22,058 bases of DNA from UBA11574 sp964591175 (GTDB taxonomy: Bacteria > Desulfobacterota > Desulfobacteria > Desulfobacterales > UBA11574): positions 1 to 22,058 of the forward strand of contig CAZQAF010000059.1 in NCBI GenBank assembly GCA_964591175.1, written 5' to 3'. Positions 6,923 to 13,642 of this stretch are shown piece by piece (position 1 is the stretch's first letter; each line of letters opens with the position of its first letter). The translations under genes were made by a program, and so were the position numbers. The notes under the pieces were generated by a model. The model was not told the DNA's origin. It made no database searches and saw only the letters and a program-made list of their open reading frames with translations.

Positions 6923-8224
6923 TTATAACGCATCGAAACGACGATGGAGAATTTCCTGAAACGAATGATAGTCGGCGATCGCTTCTTTTTGGGCTGAATC
7001 ACGAATGATGTTCATATCATCGTAATGATCAAAGACGATATCGACCAGATATTGATCCAACTCACCGGCATTCAGCATGGACTGCAGCGCCGCTCTGGCA
7101 CTGTCAGGATCCATCCCTTTTCGGTAAGGTCGATTTTCCGTGAGTGCCGTAAACACATCGGCAACCGCCATAATTCTTGCGCCAAGGGGTAAATCATCAG
7201 ATGTCAATCCAAAGGGATAGCCGGTACCGTTGAGCCGTTCCTGATGCAATGTCCCCCAGAAACCCGCGATTCTTAAAGTCTCGAATGGTTCGAGAACCTG
7301 ATACGTATGATAAACGTGAGACTGCATGATAGAACGTTCATTATCGGAAAGTTTATCCTGCTTTTCAAGAATCCGGGGAGGAATGGCAATTTTTCCGAGG
7401 TCGTGCAAATAAGCGGCAATCTCGATAAGCCGCCGTTCATGTTTTGAAAAACCCGACAATCTCGACAATTCAACGGCCACTGCCGCCACGCCTCTGGAGT
7501 GCGCTGCAGTGAACCGGCTTTTGAAACCGATCAGCCGGTCTATGAGTTTCGAAAAACCAACCATTTCTTCGTTGGAAAGTTCCTTGTCTCCATACGAAAC
7601 CGTCCGTTTTAAAACGGTCTCAATGGACTCCGATACTACATCCAACCAGACATTTTCTCTTTTGGCCAGATTTTTGAAAGCGCCAACATGTTCGGGAACA
7701 AAAAGATATCCTTTTTGCATTGAAATTTCATCACAGATACGTTGTACTTGTTCCAAAACCGGCGTTTCCCTGGATATTTTAGCCGCCACTTGATCGGCCA
7801 AATGGATCAGATGGCTTCCGACGGCAACGGATTCACCTTTTTGAAAAGCGCCTTCTCCATTTTTCCAGGGTACATGGTGGAATTTTATCATTCCTGAAAT
7901 ATTTGAAAAGGGTTTGCATTGATCAAGAATAAGACCACCGGCTATGGCATGTTCATCAGGATTATTTTTCTCGAATTCAAGAAGATCCGTCCGGCCGTTA
8001 AGCGATAGCGCGCCGATATCGTGCAATGCACCGGCCATAAAAAGCTCAAATCTTCTCTCATCCGACAAATTCAGCTCTTCACCCAACCGATAGACCAAAT
8101 ACGCGACCTGTAAATGGTGACCACCGATCATCGGATTCATCAGATAGACCAAGCGGCCGATGGAGGCCACCATGTCGAAAATATTAACCCGGAGTTTATC
8201 GGCAGACATGGTTTTTTTATCCAT
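6923..8224 (-). CDS. Double HD-domain protein, HD-GYP-like phosphohydrolase
   Basis: A 433-residue soluble protein with two HD-type domains. The first (about 20-200) has GGHH (34-37), LHDIG (67-71) and KFHH (114-117). The second (about 225-400) follows the HD-GYP layout: LHDLGKIAIPPRIL (273-286), His303 in an SHVYHTYQVL segment, and a closing HQERLNGTGYP (327-337). Canonical HD-GYP c-di-GMP phosphodiesterases read HHExxDGxGYP, so here the second His is Gln328 and the Asp is Asn332. A signalling role as a cyclic dinucleotide phosphodiesterase is likely but not certain. There is no receiver or sensor domain, so the first HD domain may be regulatory. Its ATG overlaps the end of the upstream TerB-family gene by 8 bases, which implies translational coupling. 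Confidence 0.85.
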   Translation of the reverse strand: MDKKTMSADKLRVNIFDMVASIGRLVYLMNPMIGGHHLQVAYLVYRLGEELNLSDERRFELFMAGALHDIGALSLNGRTDLLEFEKNNPDEHAIAGGLILDQCKPFSNISGMIKFHHVPWKNGEGAFQKGESVAVGSHLIHLADQVAAKISRETPVLEQVQRICDEISMQKGYLFVPEHVGAFKNLAKRENVWLDVVSESIETVLKRTVSYGDKELSNEEMVGFSKLIDRLIGFKSRFTAAHSRGVAAVAVELSRLSGFSKHERRLIEIAAYLHDLGKIAIPPRILEKQDKLSDNERSIMQSHVYHTYQVLEPFETLRIAGFWGTLHQERLNGTGYPFGLTSDDLPLGARIMAVADVFTALTENRPYRKGMDPDSARAALQSMLNAGELDQYLVDIVFDHYDDMNIIRDSAQKEAIADYHSFQEILHRRFDAL

Positions 8225-8690
8225 TGTTCCGTTGCTGATTCGAATACTTAACTTTCAGCTTGGCGTCAATGAGCTGATCATGGGAAATACGCAACAAATT
8301 CTTCATTTTATTCATCAGGTATTGCTCATACTGATCCATTTTTCCATCGACGTAGACGATCCGCCACATGGTTTCAATGATCTCCATTTTTTCTTCATTG
8401 GAGTAATTCTCGTTGATCAGCCGGGCAAATTGCCATAAATCGACACTTTCCTCAAGTTGTTTTTCAGCTTCAGCAATCAGGGCATCGGCATGTTCTTTCG
8501 ACAGTCCGTATTTTCCTTTTAGTATCGAAAGCACGGTCGTCATCTCGTCCTCGGTGAACGTTTTGTCGATTTGCGCGATTTCCACCAGAAGGGCGCATGT
8601 CGCCACGAGGATGTCATGCCCGGTTTCCGGAACAGTCTCGTCATTCCTTGTTTCTTCTTTGCTTAAAAAATGCTTTACCACATCGAACAT
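8217..8690 (-). CDS. TerB-family protein
   Basis: A 157-residue, all-helical, acidic cytoplasmic protein. Two acidic motifs at equivalent positions of a duplicated helical unit, IDKTFTEDE (41-49) and VDGKMDQYE (114-122), are characteristic of the TerB domain, which binds metal ions in tellurite-resistance TerB. The Ter label does not prove tellurite resistance, and no terC, terD or terZ neighbours are present. ATG at 8690 follows AAGGAG at good spacing. It is the first gene of a probable minus-strand operon with the HD-domain gene (8-base overlap) and the EI24-like gene, which suggests a shared role in signalling or envelope stress. Confidence 0.8.
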   Translation of the reverse strand: MFDVVKHFLSKEETRNDETVPETGHDILVATCALLVEIAQIDKTFTEDEMTTVLSILKGKYGLSKEHADALIAEAEKQLEESVDLWQFARLINENYSNEEKMEIIETMWRIVYVDGKMDQYEQYLMNKMKNLLRISHDQLIDAKLKVKYSNQQRNNG

Positions 8691-9041
8691 CTCAATTTCT
8701 CCTTACACGATCCAAATGGGTCCAGCCTGCGGCAGGAAATCTTAGAATAGTTTTATGACACGAATAAAAATAAATGGCAAGTTTCGGGCGCAACTTTTAT
8801 GAAGGCACCTTATACGATCGTGATTTATCCAAAGCCGGCATTGAAACATCATCGCCGAATGTTTTCAAAAAATACTTCTCGTCTTGATTCCCAATAGCAT
8901 CGTACTTATTGTTTAGAATAACCATTAAAAGCTCAAATTTAAACTGGCTTATCCCGCTTTTCCTGAGGTTCCGAAAATCACACTGGAAAAAAGTTCATTT
9001 AATACATTAAATATGAGCGAAAGACTCGAATGGAGGATCTC
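8691..9041. other. Intergenic region between divergent operons
   Basis: This is the divergent spacer between the TerB-family gene (minus) and the dienelactone hydrolase gene (plus). A modest plus-strand promoter candidate is TTGATT (8884-8889), 17 bases, TATTGT (8907-8912). A 16-base inverted repeat, ATTTAA-TACA-TTAAAT (8997-9012), lies 30 bases before the ATG at 9042 and may be an operator. A short CCTGC-G-GCAGG dyad sits near 8730. No coding or RNA gene is seen. Confidence 0.4.
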
Positions 9042-9830
9042 ATGAATTACAAGCGCTTAATCATCATTATGGCATTACTGACGTTTTGGGGGACTGTTGC
9101 ACAGGCCGCCATTGTCACCAAAACCATCTCTTACCGGCAAGGCGGCGTCGACCTTCAAGGGTATCTGGCATTTGACAATCTGCTGAAAGGTAAGCGTCCC
9201 GGTGTTCTTATCGTTCATGAATGGTGGGGGCTCAACGACTATGTCCGCCAAAGAGCCCAAGAACTTGCATCTCTGGGTTACGTGGCTTTTGCCCTGGATA
9301 TGTACGGAAAGAACAAAGTGACCGTTCATCCGAAACAGGCCCAGGAATTTATGAAGCAGGTTACCAAAAACATCGAGGTCTGGCGGCAGCGCGCCCTCGC
9401 CGGTCTAAATGTTTTGAAGCAACAACCCAACACGGATTCGAACAGAATTGCAGCCATCGGCTATTGTTTCGGGGGATCAACCGTTCAACAATTGGCTTAC
9501 AGCGGCGCGGATATCAAGGGGATCGTCAGTTTTCACGGTTCTCTGATACGACCACCGGCATCAGCAGTCATGCCGATAAAGGCTAAATTTTTAATATGTC
9601 ACGGAGCGGCGGACCCGTTTACCAAACTGGAAATGATCCCGGAGTACATCGTCGCCATGAATGCGTCGGGGATAGACTGGCAAATGGATATTTACGGCCA
9701 TGCAAAGCACGGCTTCACGAATCCCGGGGCGGATAAATACGGTATGCCGCAACTCGGATACAATCACCTTGCCGACCTTCGGTCTTGGCAGGCCATGAAA
9801 CAGTTTTTTAATGAAATCTTTTCCAAATAA
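9042..9830 (+). CDS. Exported dienelactone hydrolase family protein
   Basis: A 262-residue alpha/beta hydrolase with an N-terminal signal peptide (residues 1-22, ending AQA). The dienelactone hydrolase catalytic set is complete: Glu60 in VHEWWGLN, nucleophile Cys142 in GYCFGG, Asp191 in GAADPF and His223 in AKHGF. Family members hydrolyse cyclic or other esters. In anaerobes the natural substrate is usually unknown, and a periplasmic location argues against a role in aromatic ring-cleavage pathways. The ATG at 9042 is preferred over an in-frame ATG at 9030, because GGAGG (9032-9036) lies between them at ideal spacing. The selenoprotein gene follows 93 bases downstream on the same strand. Confidence 0.88.
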   Translation: MNYKRLIIIMALLTFWGTVAQAAIVTKTISYRQGGVDLQGYLAFDNLLKGKRPGVLIVHEWWGLNDYVRQRAQELASLGYVAFALDMYGKNKVTVHPKQAQEFMKQVTKNIEVWRQRALAGLNVLKQQPNTDSNRIAAIGYCFGGSTVQQLAYSGADIKGIVSFHGSLIRPPASAVMPIKAKFLICHGAADPFTKLEMIPEYIVAMNASGIDWQMDIYGHAKHGFTNPGADKYGMPQLGYNHLADLRSWQAMKQFFNEIFSK

Positions 9831-9847
9831 AATCGTGCAACGATTTT
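9829..9847 (+). terminator. AT-rich hairpin after the hydrolase gene
   Basis: AAAATCGT, loop GCA, ACGATTTT gives an 8-bp perfect stem that starts in the stop codon and is followed by TATATTTAATT. The stem is AT-rich and the tail is not a pure T-run, so termination would be partial. Confidence 0.4.
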
Positions 9848-9923
9848 ATATTTAATTCGTGTCCGCGCATAAATTTGGGGAAAAAGACCGTTTTTGAATG
9901 GAAACCTGCAAGGAGTGAATTCA

Positions 9924-10577
9924 ATGTCGACACTACAACAAAAACTCAACGACTTAAAATCAAATTTCGAAAAAAAAGCCCCTGAAAATACGCTAACGAT
10001 TATGCACCGCGCCACCCGTGATCTCAAAAATTCCGGGATTATGGACGGAGTTGCCAAAGTCGGGGATACGGCGCCGGATTTCGAGCTCACCGACAACGAT
10101 GATAACATCATACGGCTAAAGGATATTCTGGCCGAAAATCTGGTGGTTCTCAGCTTTTTTCGGGGGCAGTGGTGACCCTACTGCAACCTGGAGCTGGAAG
10201 CGCTCCAGCAAGCAGTGGAAGCCATTCGTTCCGCAGGCGCCGATCTTCTGACAATTTCTCCCCAACGGCCTGAATATAATCGAATGCTGATCAAAAAAAA
10301 GAAACTGACCTTCGACCTGATCAGCGATCCGGGAAACCGTGTGGCCAAAACCTACGGCCTTGTTTATACTTTTCCCGAGGATCTCAAACAACTCTATCTT
10401 GGCTTTGGCATCGATCTGAGCAGATTCAACGGGGATGATTCCTGGACCCTTCCCATGCCGGGCCGTTTTATTATCGATCGATCGGGGATTATTCGGTATG
10501 CGGAAGTGAATCCGGATTACACGGTCAGGCCTGAACCCGAGGAAACCCTCTCCGTTTTAGAGAAACTACGGGCCTAA
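9924..10577 (+). CDS. Selenocysteine-containing peroxiredoxin-like (AhpC/TSA) protein, TGA at 10173 read as Sec
   Basis: A 217-residue protein if the in-frame TGA at 10173-10175 is decoded as selenocysteine (Sec84). The frame continues across the TGA without shift: residues 46-83 (VGDTAPDFELTD, then LSFFRGQW) are the N-terminal AhpC/TSA region, and PYCNLELEALQ resumes directly after. Cys-containing relatives have WCPYCNLEL here, so the TGA sits exactly at the first redox cysteine, giving U-P-Y-C with Cys87 as partner. The rest (RFIIDRSGIIRYAEVNPDYT) is intact to the normal family end. A hairpin with SECIS geometry follows the TGA. The likely role is cytoplasmic reduction of peroxides or disulfides. 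Start ATG has AAGGAG 8 bases upstream. Standard gene callers would split this gene or call it a pseudogene. Confidence 0.9.
10181..10215 (+). promoter_or_regulatory. Bacterial SECIS element
   Basis: Directly after the TGA the RNA can fold as a lower stem CUGC/GCAG (10181-10184 with 10212-10215), a symmetric AAC/CAA internal loop, a 7-bp perfect upper stem CUGGAGC/GCUCCAG (10188-10194 with 10202-10208) and a 7-base apical loop UGGAAGC (10195-10201). The loop begins 19 bases after the TGA and has G near its 5' side, matching the known geometry of SelB-binding bacterial SECIS hairpins. Confidence 0.8.
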
Positions 10578-10693
10578 CACATTTACGAAATCGTGGGACA
10601 CTTCAAAACGTTTGCTGCGTATTCATAGAGAGTGCTTTATCGAAATTGCCGATCCTGGCGGTGTATGATGTCTTCCGATCAAAAACATCCGAC

Positions 10694-10720
10694 TTGACAT
10701 GAATATATTAGTGTATATTG
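10694..10720 (+). promoter_or_regulatory. Promoter candidate for the SlyD-like gene
   Basis: A perfect TTGACA (10694-10699) is followed by AT-rich DNA with several -10 candidates (TATTGT at 10715-10720 has a short 15-base spacer). An inverted repeat AATATA (10702-10707) / TATATT (10714-10719) overlaps this region and could be an operator. The GTG start lies about 37 bases downstream. Confidence 0.4.
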
Positions 10721-10756
10721 TAAAAAGATTATTAACTCGAACCAAAGGAGCGTATT

Positions 10757-11251
10757 GTGCAAAAAGTTGAAAACGGTATTTTTGTCAGTGTGGACTACAA
10801 AGGATCATTGAAAAACGGAGAGGTATTCGATTCCAGCCACGGTCGTCAGCCTCTTGAAATACAAATGGGCGCAGGGCAGTTGATCAAAGGATTTGAAAAA
10901 GAGCTTCTGGGAATGGCCGTCAATGAAAAAAAGGTGTTTACCGTTGAACCGGAAGAAGCCTACGGACTAAGAGACGAAAACCTGACCCAATCCTTTCCCC
11001 GATCAGACGTGCCGCCGGAAATGAACCCTCGTACCGGCATGACGGTGGGAGTCAAGACCCCGGAAGGACATCAGGTCCCGGCTCAGATAACCCATGTGGA
11101 TGATGAAAAATTGACCCTGGATTTGAACCATCCGTTAGCCGGCGAAGCACTGACTTTTGAAATTGAAGTCAAAGGCATCAGCAGCACCCCTACCCAGTCT
11201 CCGTCTGCCTGCGGTTCAGGCTGCAGCTGTTCTTCAAACTGCGAATGTTAA
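10757..11251 (+). CDS. SlyD-like FKBP-type peptidyl-prolyl cis-trans isomerase
   Basis: A 164-residue FKBP-fold protein. VSVDYKGSLKNGEVFDSS (11-27) and the GAGQLIKGFEKELLGM motif (38-53) are hallmark FKBP segments. Residues about 68-122 form the insert-in-flap chaperone region of the SlyD class (EEAYGLRDE, then a PRTGMTVGVKTPEG loop). FEIEVKGI (134-141) closes the FKBP domain. The tail carries five cysteines (152, 156, 158, 162, 164), recalling the metal-binding C-terminus of E. coli SlyD, which aids nickel delivery to hydrogenase, but it is much shorter and has no histidines. The likely role is cytoplasmic folding and possibly metal handling. The GTG start is chosen because AAAGGAG lies 6 bases upstream. 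Confidence 0.9.
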   Translation: MQKVENGIFVSVDYKGSLKNGEVFDSSHGRQPLEIQMGAGQLIKGFEKELLGMAVNEKKVFTVEPEEAYGLRDENLTQSFPRSDVPPEMNPRTGMTVGVKTPEGHQVPAQITHVDDEKLTLDLNHPLAGEALTFEIEVKGISSTPTQSPSACGSGCSCSSNCEC

Positions 11252-11306
11252 CCATGGATTAAATCGGATCCGTCAGATTGGTTGAACCGATACGGTTAAC
11301 TTAGTA

Positions 11307-11335
11307 TTGACAAGACATTCGACATGGTGTAGGAG
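11307..11335 (+). promoter_or_regulatory. Weak promoter candidate for the first Liv operon
   Basis: TTGACA (11307-11312) with a 17-base spacer to TAGGAG (11330-11335). The -35 is perfect and the -10 poor. Transcription from here would give a leader of about 85 bases that contains the terminator hairpin at 11381-11412. Confidence 0.3.
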
Positions 11336-11380
11336 TTCTTGAAAATTTAAATCAATACTGACGAGTTATGCTCAGGCCAA

Positions 11381-11412
11381 GGGCCATCCCGACTCGGGAT
11401 GGCCCTTTTTTT
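11381..11412 (+). terminator. Perfect rho-independent terminator or attenuator just before the Liv binding-protein gene
   Basis: GGGCCATCCC (11381-11390), loop GACTC, GGGATGGCCC (11396-11405) and seven Ts (11406-11412) form a textbook intrinsic terminator with a 10-bp perfect stem. It ends two bases before the GGGAGGAG Shine-Dalgarno (11415-11422) of the binding-protein gene and 130 bases after the SlyD-like stop, so it either ends slyD transcription or attenuates the Liv operon. Confidence 0.9.
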
Positions 11413-11427
11413 ATGGGAGGAGAGAGT

Positions 11428-12636
11428 ATGAAGAGATATAAAAACAGCGCATTATTTCTTTTGATTGTCGCCATGTCAGTGCTTGGCATCGTCTTTGCTT
11501 CGATAAAAACCGCAAGTGCCGCCCCCCCAAAAGAAATACGAATCGGTGCAACGATTTCCATGAGCGGAAAGTTTTCCACGGAAGTCGGGCCTTTTAAAAA
11601 GTTAATGGATGCTTATGCATCAGCCGTCAACCATCGAGGCGGCATATATGTCAAAGAAGCCGATGCCCGACTGCCGATTAAATTTGTCGTATATGATGAC
11701 AAGAGTGACGGTCCCACCGCCCGAAAGTTTTATGAAAGACTTGTTTCGGTAGACAATGCGGATATTCTTCTCGGACCCTATTCAAGCCCGCTGACATTTG
11801 CAGCCAGTGTGGCCGCCGAAGAAAACAGGGTGCCCTTTATTGCCGTCTGCGCCAATTCCCCCAAAATATACAATCGCGGTTTCAAATGGATCGTCTGCGT
11901 CATCGATGCCGCTCCCCGTTACACCCACCGGTACTGGGAAATGGTCAAGGCTGAAGGTTGGGCGAAAACCGTCGCATTTGTGGTCGAGGATACGCTGCAC
12001 CCCCGGGGTGTCTATCGTGGTGCAAAAAAACTGGCACAAGACGCGGGATTAAAAGAGGTAGCACTCAAAGTACTGCCACCGGACACCCATGATTTCACTG
12101 CGGCCATTGTCAAAATTCAGGAGAAATCTCCGGATATCGTTTTTATTTCGGCCAACGTGCCGTTTTCCATTGCATTCATGCGCCAGGCTAGAGAACTGGG
12201 GCTGCATGCTAAAGAATTTCATGTCATCCATCACGGCGGTGTTTTCAAAAAAGGCGTGGGGGCCGGCGCGGAAGGCGTCATCGGACAATCTTACTGGACC
12301 CGGGGAATGGATTTCGGAAATCCGGATCTATTTACGGAAGTTTTGGCACGTTCGGGAATCAACCTCGATGACTTCCCATGGGCGCCGGCATACATGATGG
12401 CGTTTGAAACAGTGACCCAGGCGATTGAAAGAGCCGGAAGCCTGAATAAAGAAAAAGTGATGGCGACCCTGAAACATCTCAACGTCATGACCATCGGCGG
12501 TGTGGTGAGCTTTTCCGAGAACGGCGTCGGCACCATCAACACCTACCCGTCCCAGATCATAAACGGACAATATCACATTGTCTGGCCGCCGGAAATCGCC
12601 ACCGCCAGGCACCGCTATCCGGCACCTGGGAACTAA
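11428..12636 (+). CDS. Liv-type ABC transporter substrate-binding protein (set 1)
   Basis: A 402-residue periplasmic binding protein of the branched-chain amino acid/amide class (type I fold, Peripla_BP_6). It has a Sec signal peptide (1-31, ending ASA) and opens with IRIGATISMSGKFS. DDKSDGPTARKFYERL and LLGPYSSPLTFA follow, with a C-terminal AIERAGSLNKEKV motif also found in the second binding protein at 17183. The two are paralogues with clearly different sequences, so ligands probably differ. The frame is open to an ATG at 11368, but that would read through the terminator hairpin. ATG 11428 has the strong Shine-Dalgarno and the signal peptide. The permease genes follow after a repeat-filled 154-base spacer. 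The ligand is unknown. Confidence 0.87.
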   Translation: MKRYKNSALFLLIVAMSVLGIVFASIKTASAAPPKEIRIGATISMSGKFSTEVGPFKKLMDAYASAVNHRGGIYVKEADARLPIKFVVYDDKSDGPTARKFYERLVSVDNADILLGPYSSPLTFAASVAAEENRVPFIAVCANSPKIYNRGFKWIVCVIDAAPRYTHRYWEMVKAEGWAKTVAFVVEDTLHPRGVYRGAKKLAQDAGLKEVALKVLPPDTHDFTAAIVKIQEKSPDIVFISANVPFSIAFMRQARELGLHAKEFHVIHHGGVFKKGVGAGAEGVIGQSYWTRGMDFGNPDLFTEVLARSGINLDDFPWAPAYMMAFETVTQAIERAGSLNKEKVMATLKHLNVMTIGGVVSFSENGVGTINTYPSQIINGQYHIVWPPEIATARHRYPAPGN

Positions 12637-12640
12637 AAAC

Positions 12641-12776
12641 AGTGTTCGGTGTTCAGTGTTCAGAGTTCAGGAGTTTAAAGGTTAAGGTCGAAACTCACAG
12701 AGCGAAGACGGGACCTCAGAACCCTGAACCCTCGAACCTTAACTCCTCGAACTCCGAACACTGAACACTGAACTCT
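12641..12776. repeat. Heptamer-built long inverted repeat between binding-protein and permease genes
   Basis: The left arm has heptamers GTTCGGT, GTTCAGT, GTTCAGA, GTTCAGG. The right arm has their complements (GAACCCT twice, then CGAACAC-type units). Positions 12641-12668 pair with 12749-12776: 13 bp are exact (GTGTTCAGTGTTC at 12649-12661 with 12756-12768) and the remaining pairs carry only a G-T wobble and two mismatches. The loop contains an AGCGAAG insert near 12700. Confidence 0.8.
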
Positions 12777-12790
12777 TCATTAACGATATT

Positions 12791-13642
12791 ATGATTCAGG
12801 TTCTCATCAGCGGTCTTTTCCTAGGCGGCATATATGCATTGCTGGCCGTAGGTCTTTCGCTGGCATTCGGCATCATGGGCGTTCTCAATCTCGCCCACGG
12901 CAGTTTGGCGGTGCTGGCGGCCATTTTGTATAAAAAGTCCCTGGTCTTCTATTCGTTCTCCCCGTGGACCTTCTGCATTTTGGCGACACCGTTATTTCTC
13001 GGCATCGGATTCCTTTTGCATTTTTTTATCGCGGCGCCGTTTCGCAACCTTTCCCCGCCAACCGCCACAGTGGCATCTTTGATGGCTAGCCTGGGGGTTG
13101 CGCTTATCCTGGAAGACCTGTTTGTGTGGTGGCAGGGCTGGGAGCCCATTTCGACGTATATTGCCTTTCCCACCGTTCATCTTCCGGGACTGCAAATTCC
13201 CGGGATGCGGGCGGCGCTGCTGGGAATGGCGGCGGTCACCATCAGTCTTTGCATTCTTTTCATGAAAAAGACGGACTCCGGAAGGTCCATGAGAGCCTTG
13301 GCACAAGATAAAGAGACCGCGTCTCTTTGCGGCATAAATCCCGCTATAACTGCCATAGGAGCCATGGGCCTTGCTACGATTCTGGCAGGATTCGCCGGGG
13401 TTTTTTACTCCGTGCTATATCCGCTTTCTCCCAGAGAAGGAATAGATCTGACCCTAAAGGCACTCTTTATCGTCGTCGCCGGCGGCATGGGAAACCTCAG
13501 AGGTCCGGCCGTTGCGGGGTGCTTACTGGGATTCATAGAGTCCTTTTCCGGTTTTTTGTTCACCTATACGTCGACGGACATCATAGTATACAGCCTGCTG
13601 GTTTCTTACCTGGCGTTTAAAAGGGGCAGGAGGCCGCAATGA
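12791..13642 (+). CDS. LivH-like branched-chain ABC permease (set 1)
   Basis: A 283-residue inner-membrane permease of the BPD_transp_2 family with about eight hydrophobic helices. The opening (LISGLFLGGIYALLAVGLSL, then FGIMGVLNLAHGSL) is the standard LivH start. SGRSMRALAQDKETASLCGI (about 165-185) is the cytoplasmic loop that contacts the ATPase, and VVAGGMGNLRGPAVAG is the conserved segment near the C-terminus. It should pair with the LivM-like protein that follows, whose start overlaps its stop by 4 bases (ATGA). No clear Shine-Dalgarno precedes the ATG. Instead the long heptamer hairpin ends 14 bases upstream, which may affect translation. Confidence 0.87.
   Translation: MIQVLISGLFLGGIYALLAVGLSLAFGIMGVLNLAHGSLAVLAAILYKKSLVFYSFSPWTFCILATPLFLGIGFLLHFFIAAPFRNLSPPTATVASLMASLGVALILEDLFVWWQGWEPISTYIAFPTVHLPGLQIPGMRAALLGMAAVTISLCILFMKKTDSGRSMRALAQDKETASLCGINPAITAIGAMGLATILAGFAGVFYSVLYPLSPREGIDLTLKALFIVVAGGMGNLRGPAVAGCLLGFIESFSGFLFTYTSTDIIVYSLLVSYLAFKRGRRPQ

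Noticed and set aside
8217..8690. Tellurite resistance operon
   Set aside because: Only a TerB-like domain is present; no terC, terD/E/Z or related genes are visible, so resistance should not be claimed.
10173..10175. TGA as a nonsense mutation making a peroxiredoxin pseudogene
   Set aside because: The TGA aligns with a redox Cys codon, the frame and the rest of the gene are intact, and a SECIS-like hairpin follows at the right distance. Selenocysteine explains all of this better than decay.
10215..10577. Separate plus-strand ORF starting at ATG 10215
   Set aside because: It is the downstream part of the selenoprotein; the ATG lies inside the family domain and has no Shine-Dalgarno.
12641..12776. 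CRISPR array or REP-type element
   Set aside because: Units are 7 bases, directly adjacent and without spacers, so it is not CRISPR; it has no conserved REP core and no transposase nearby.
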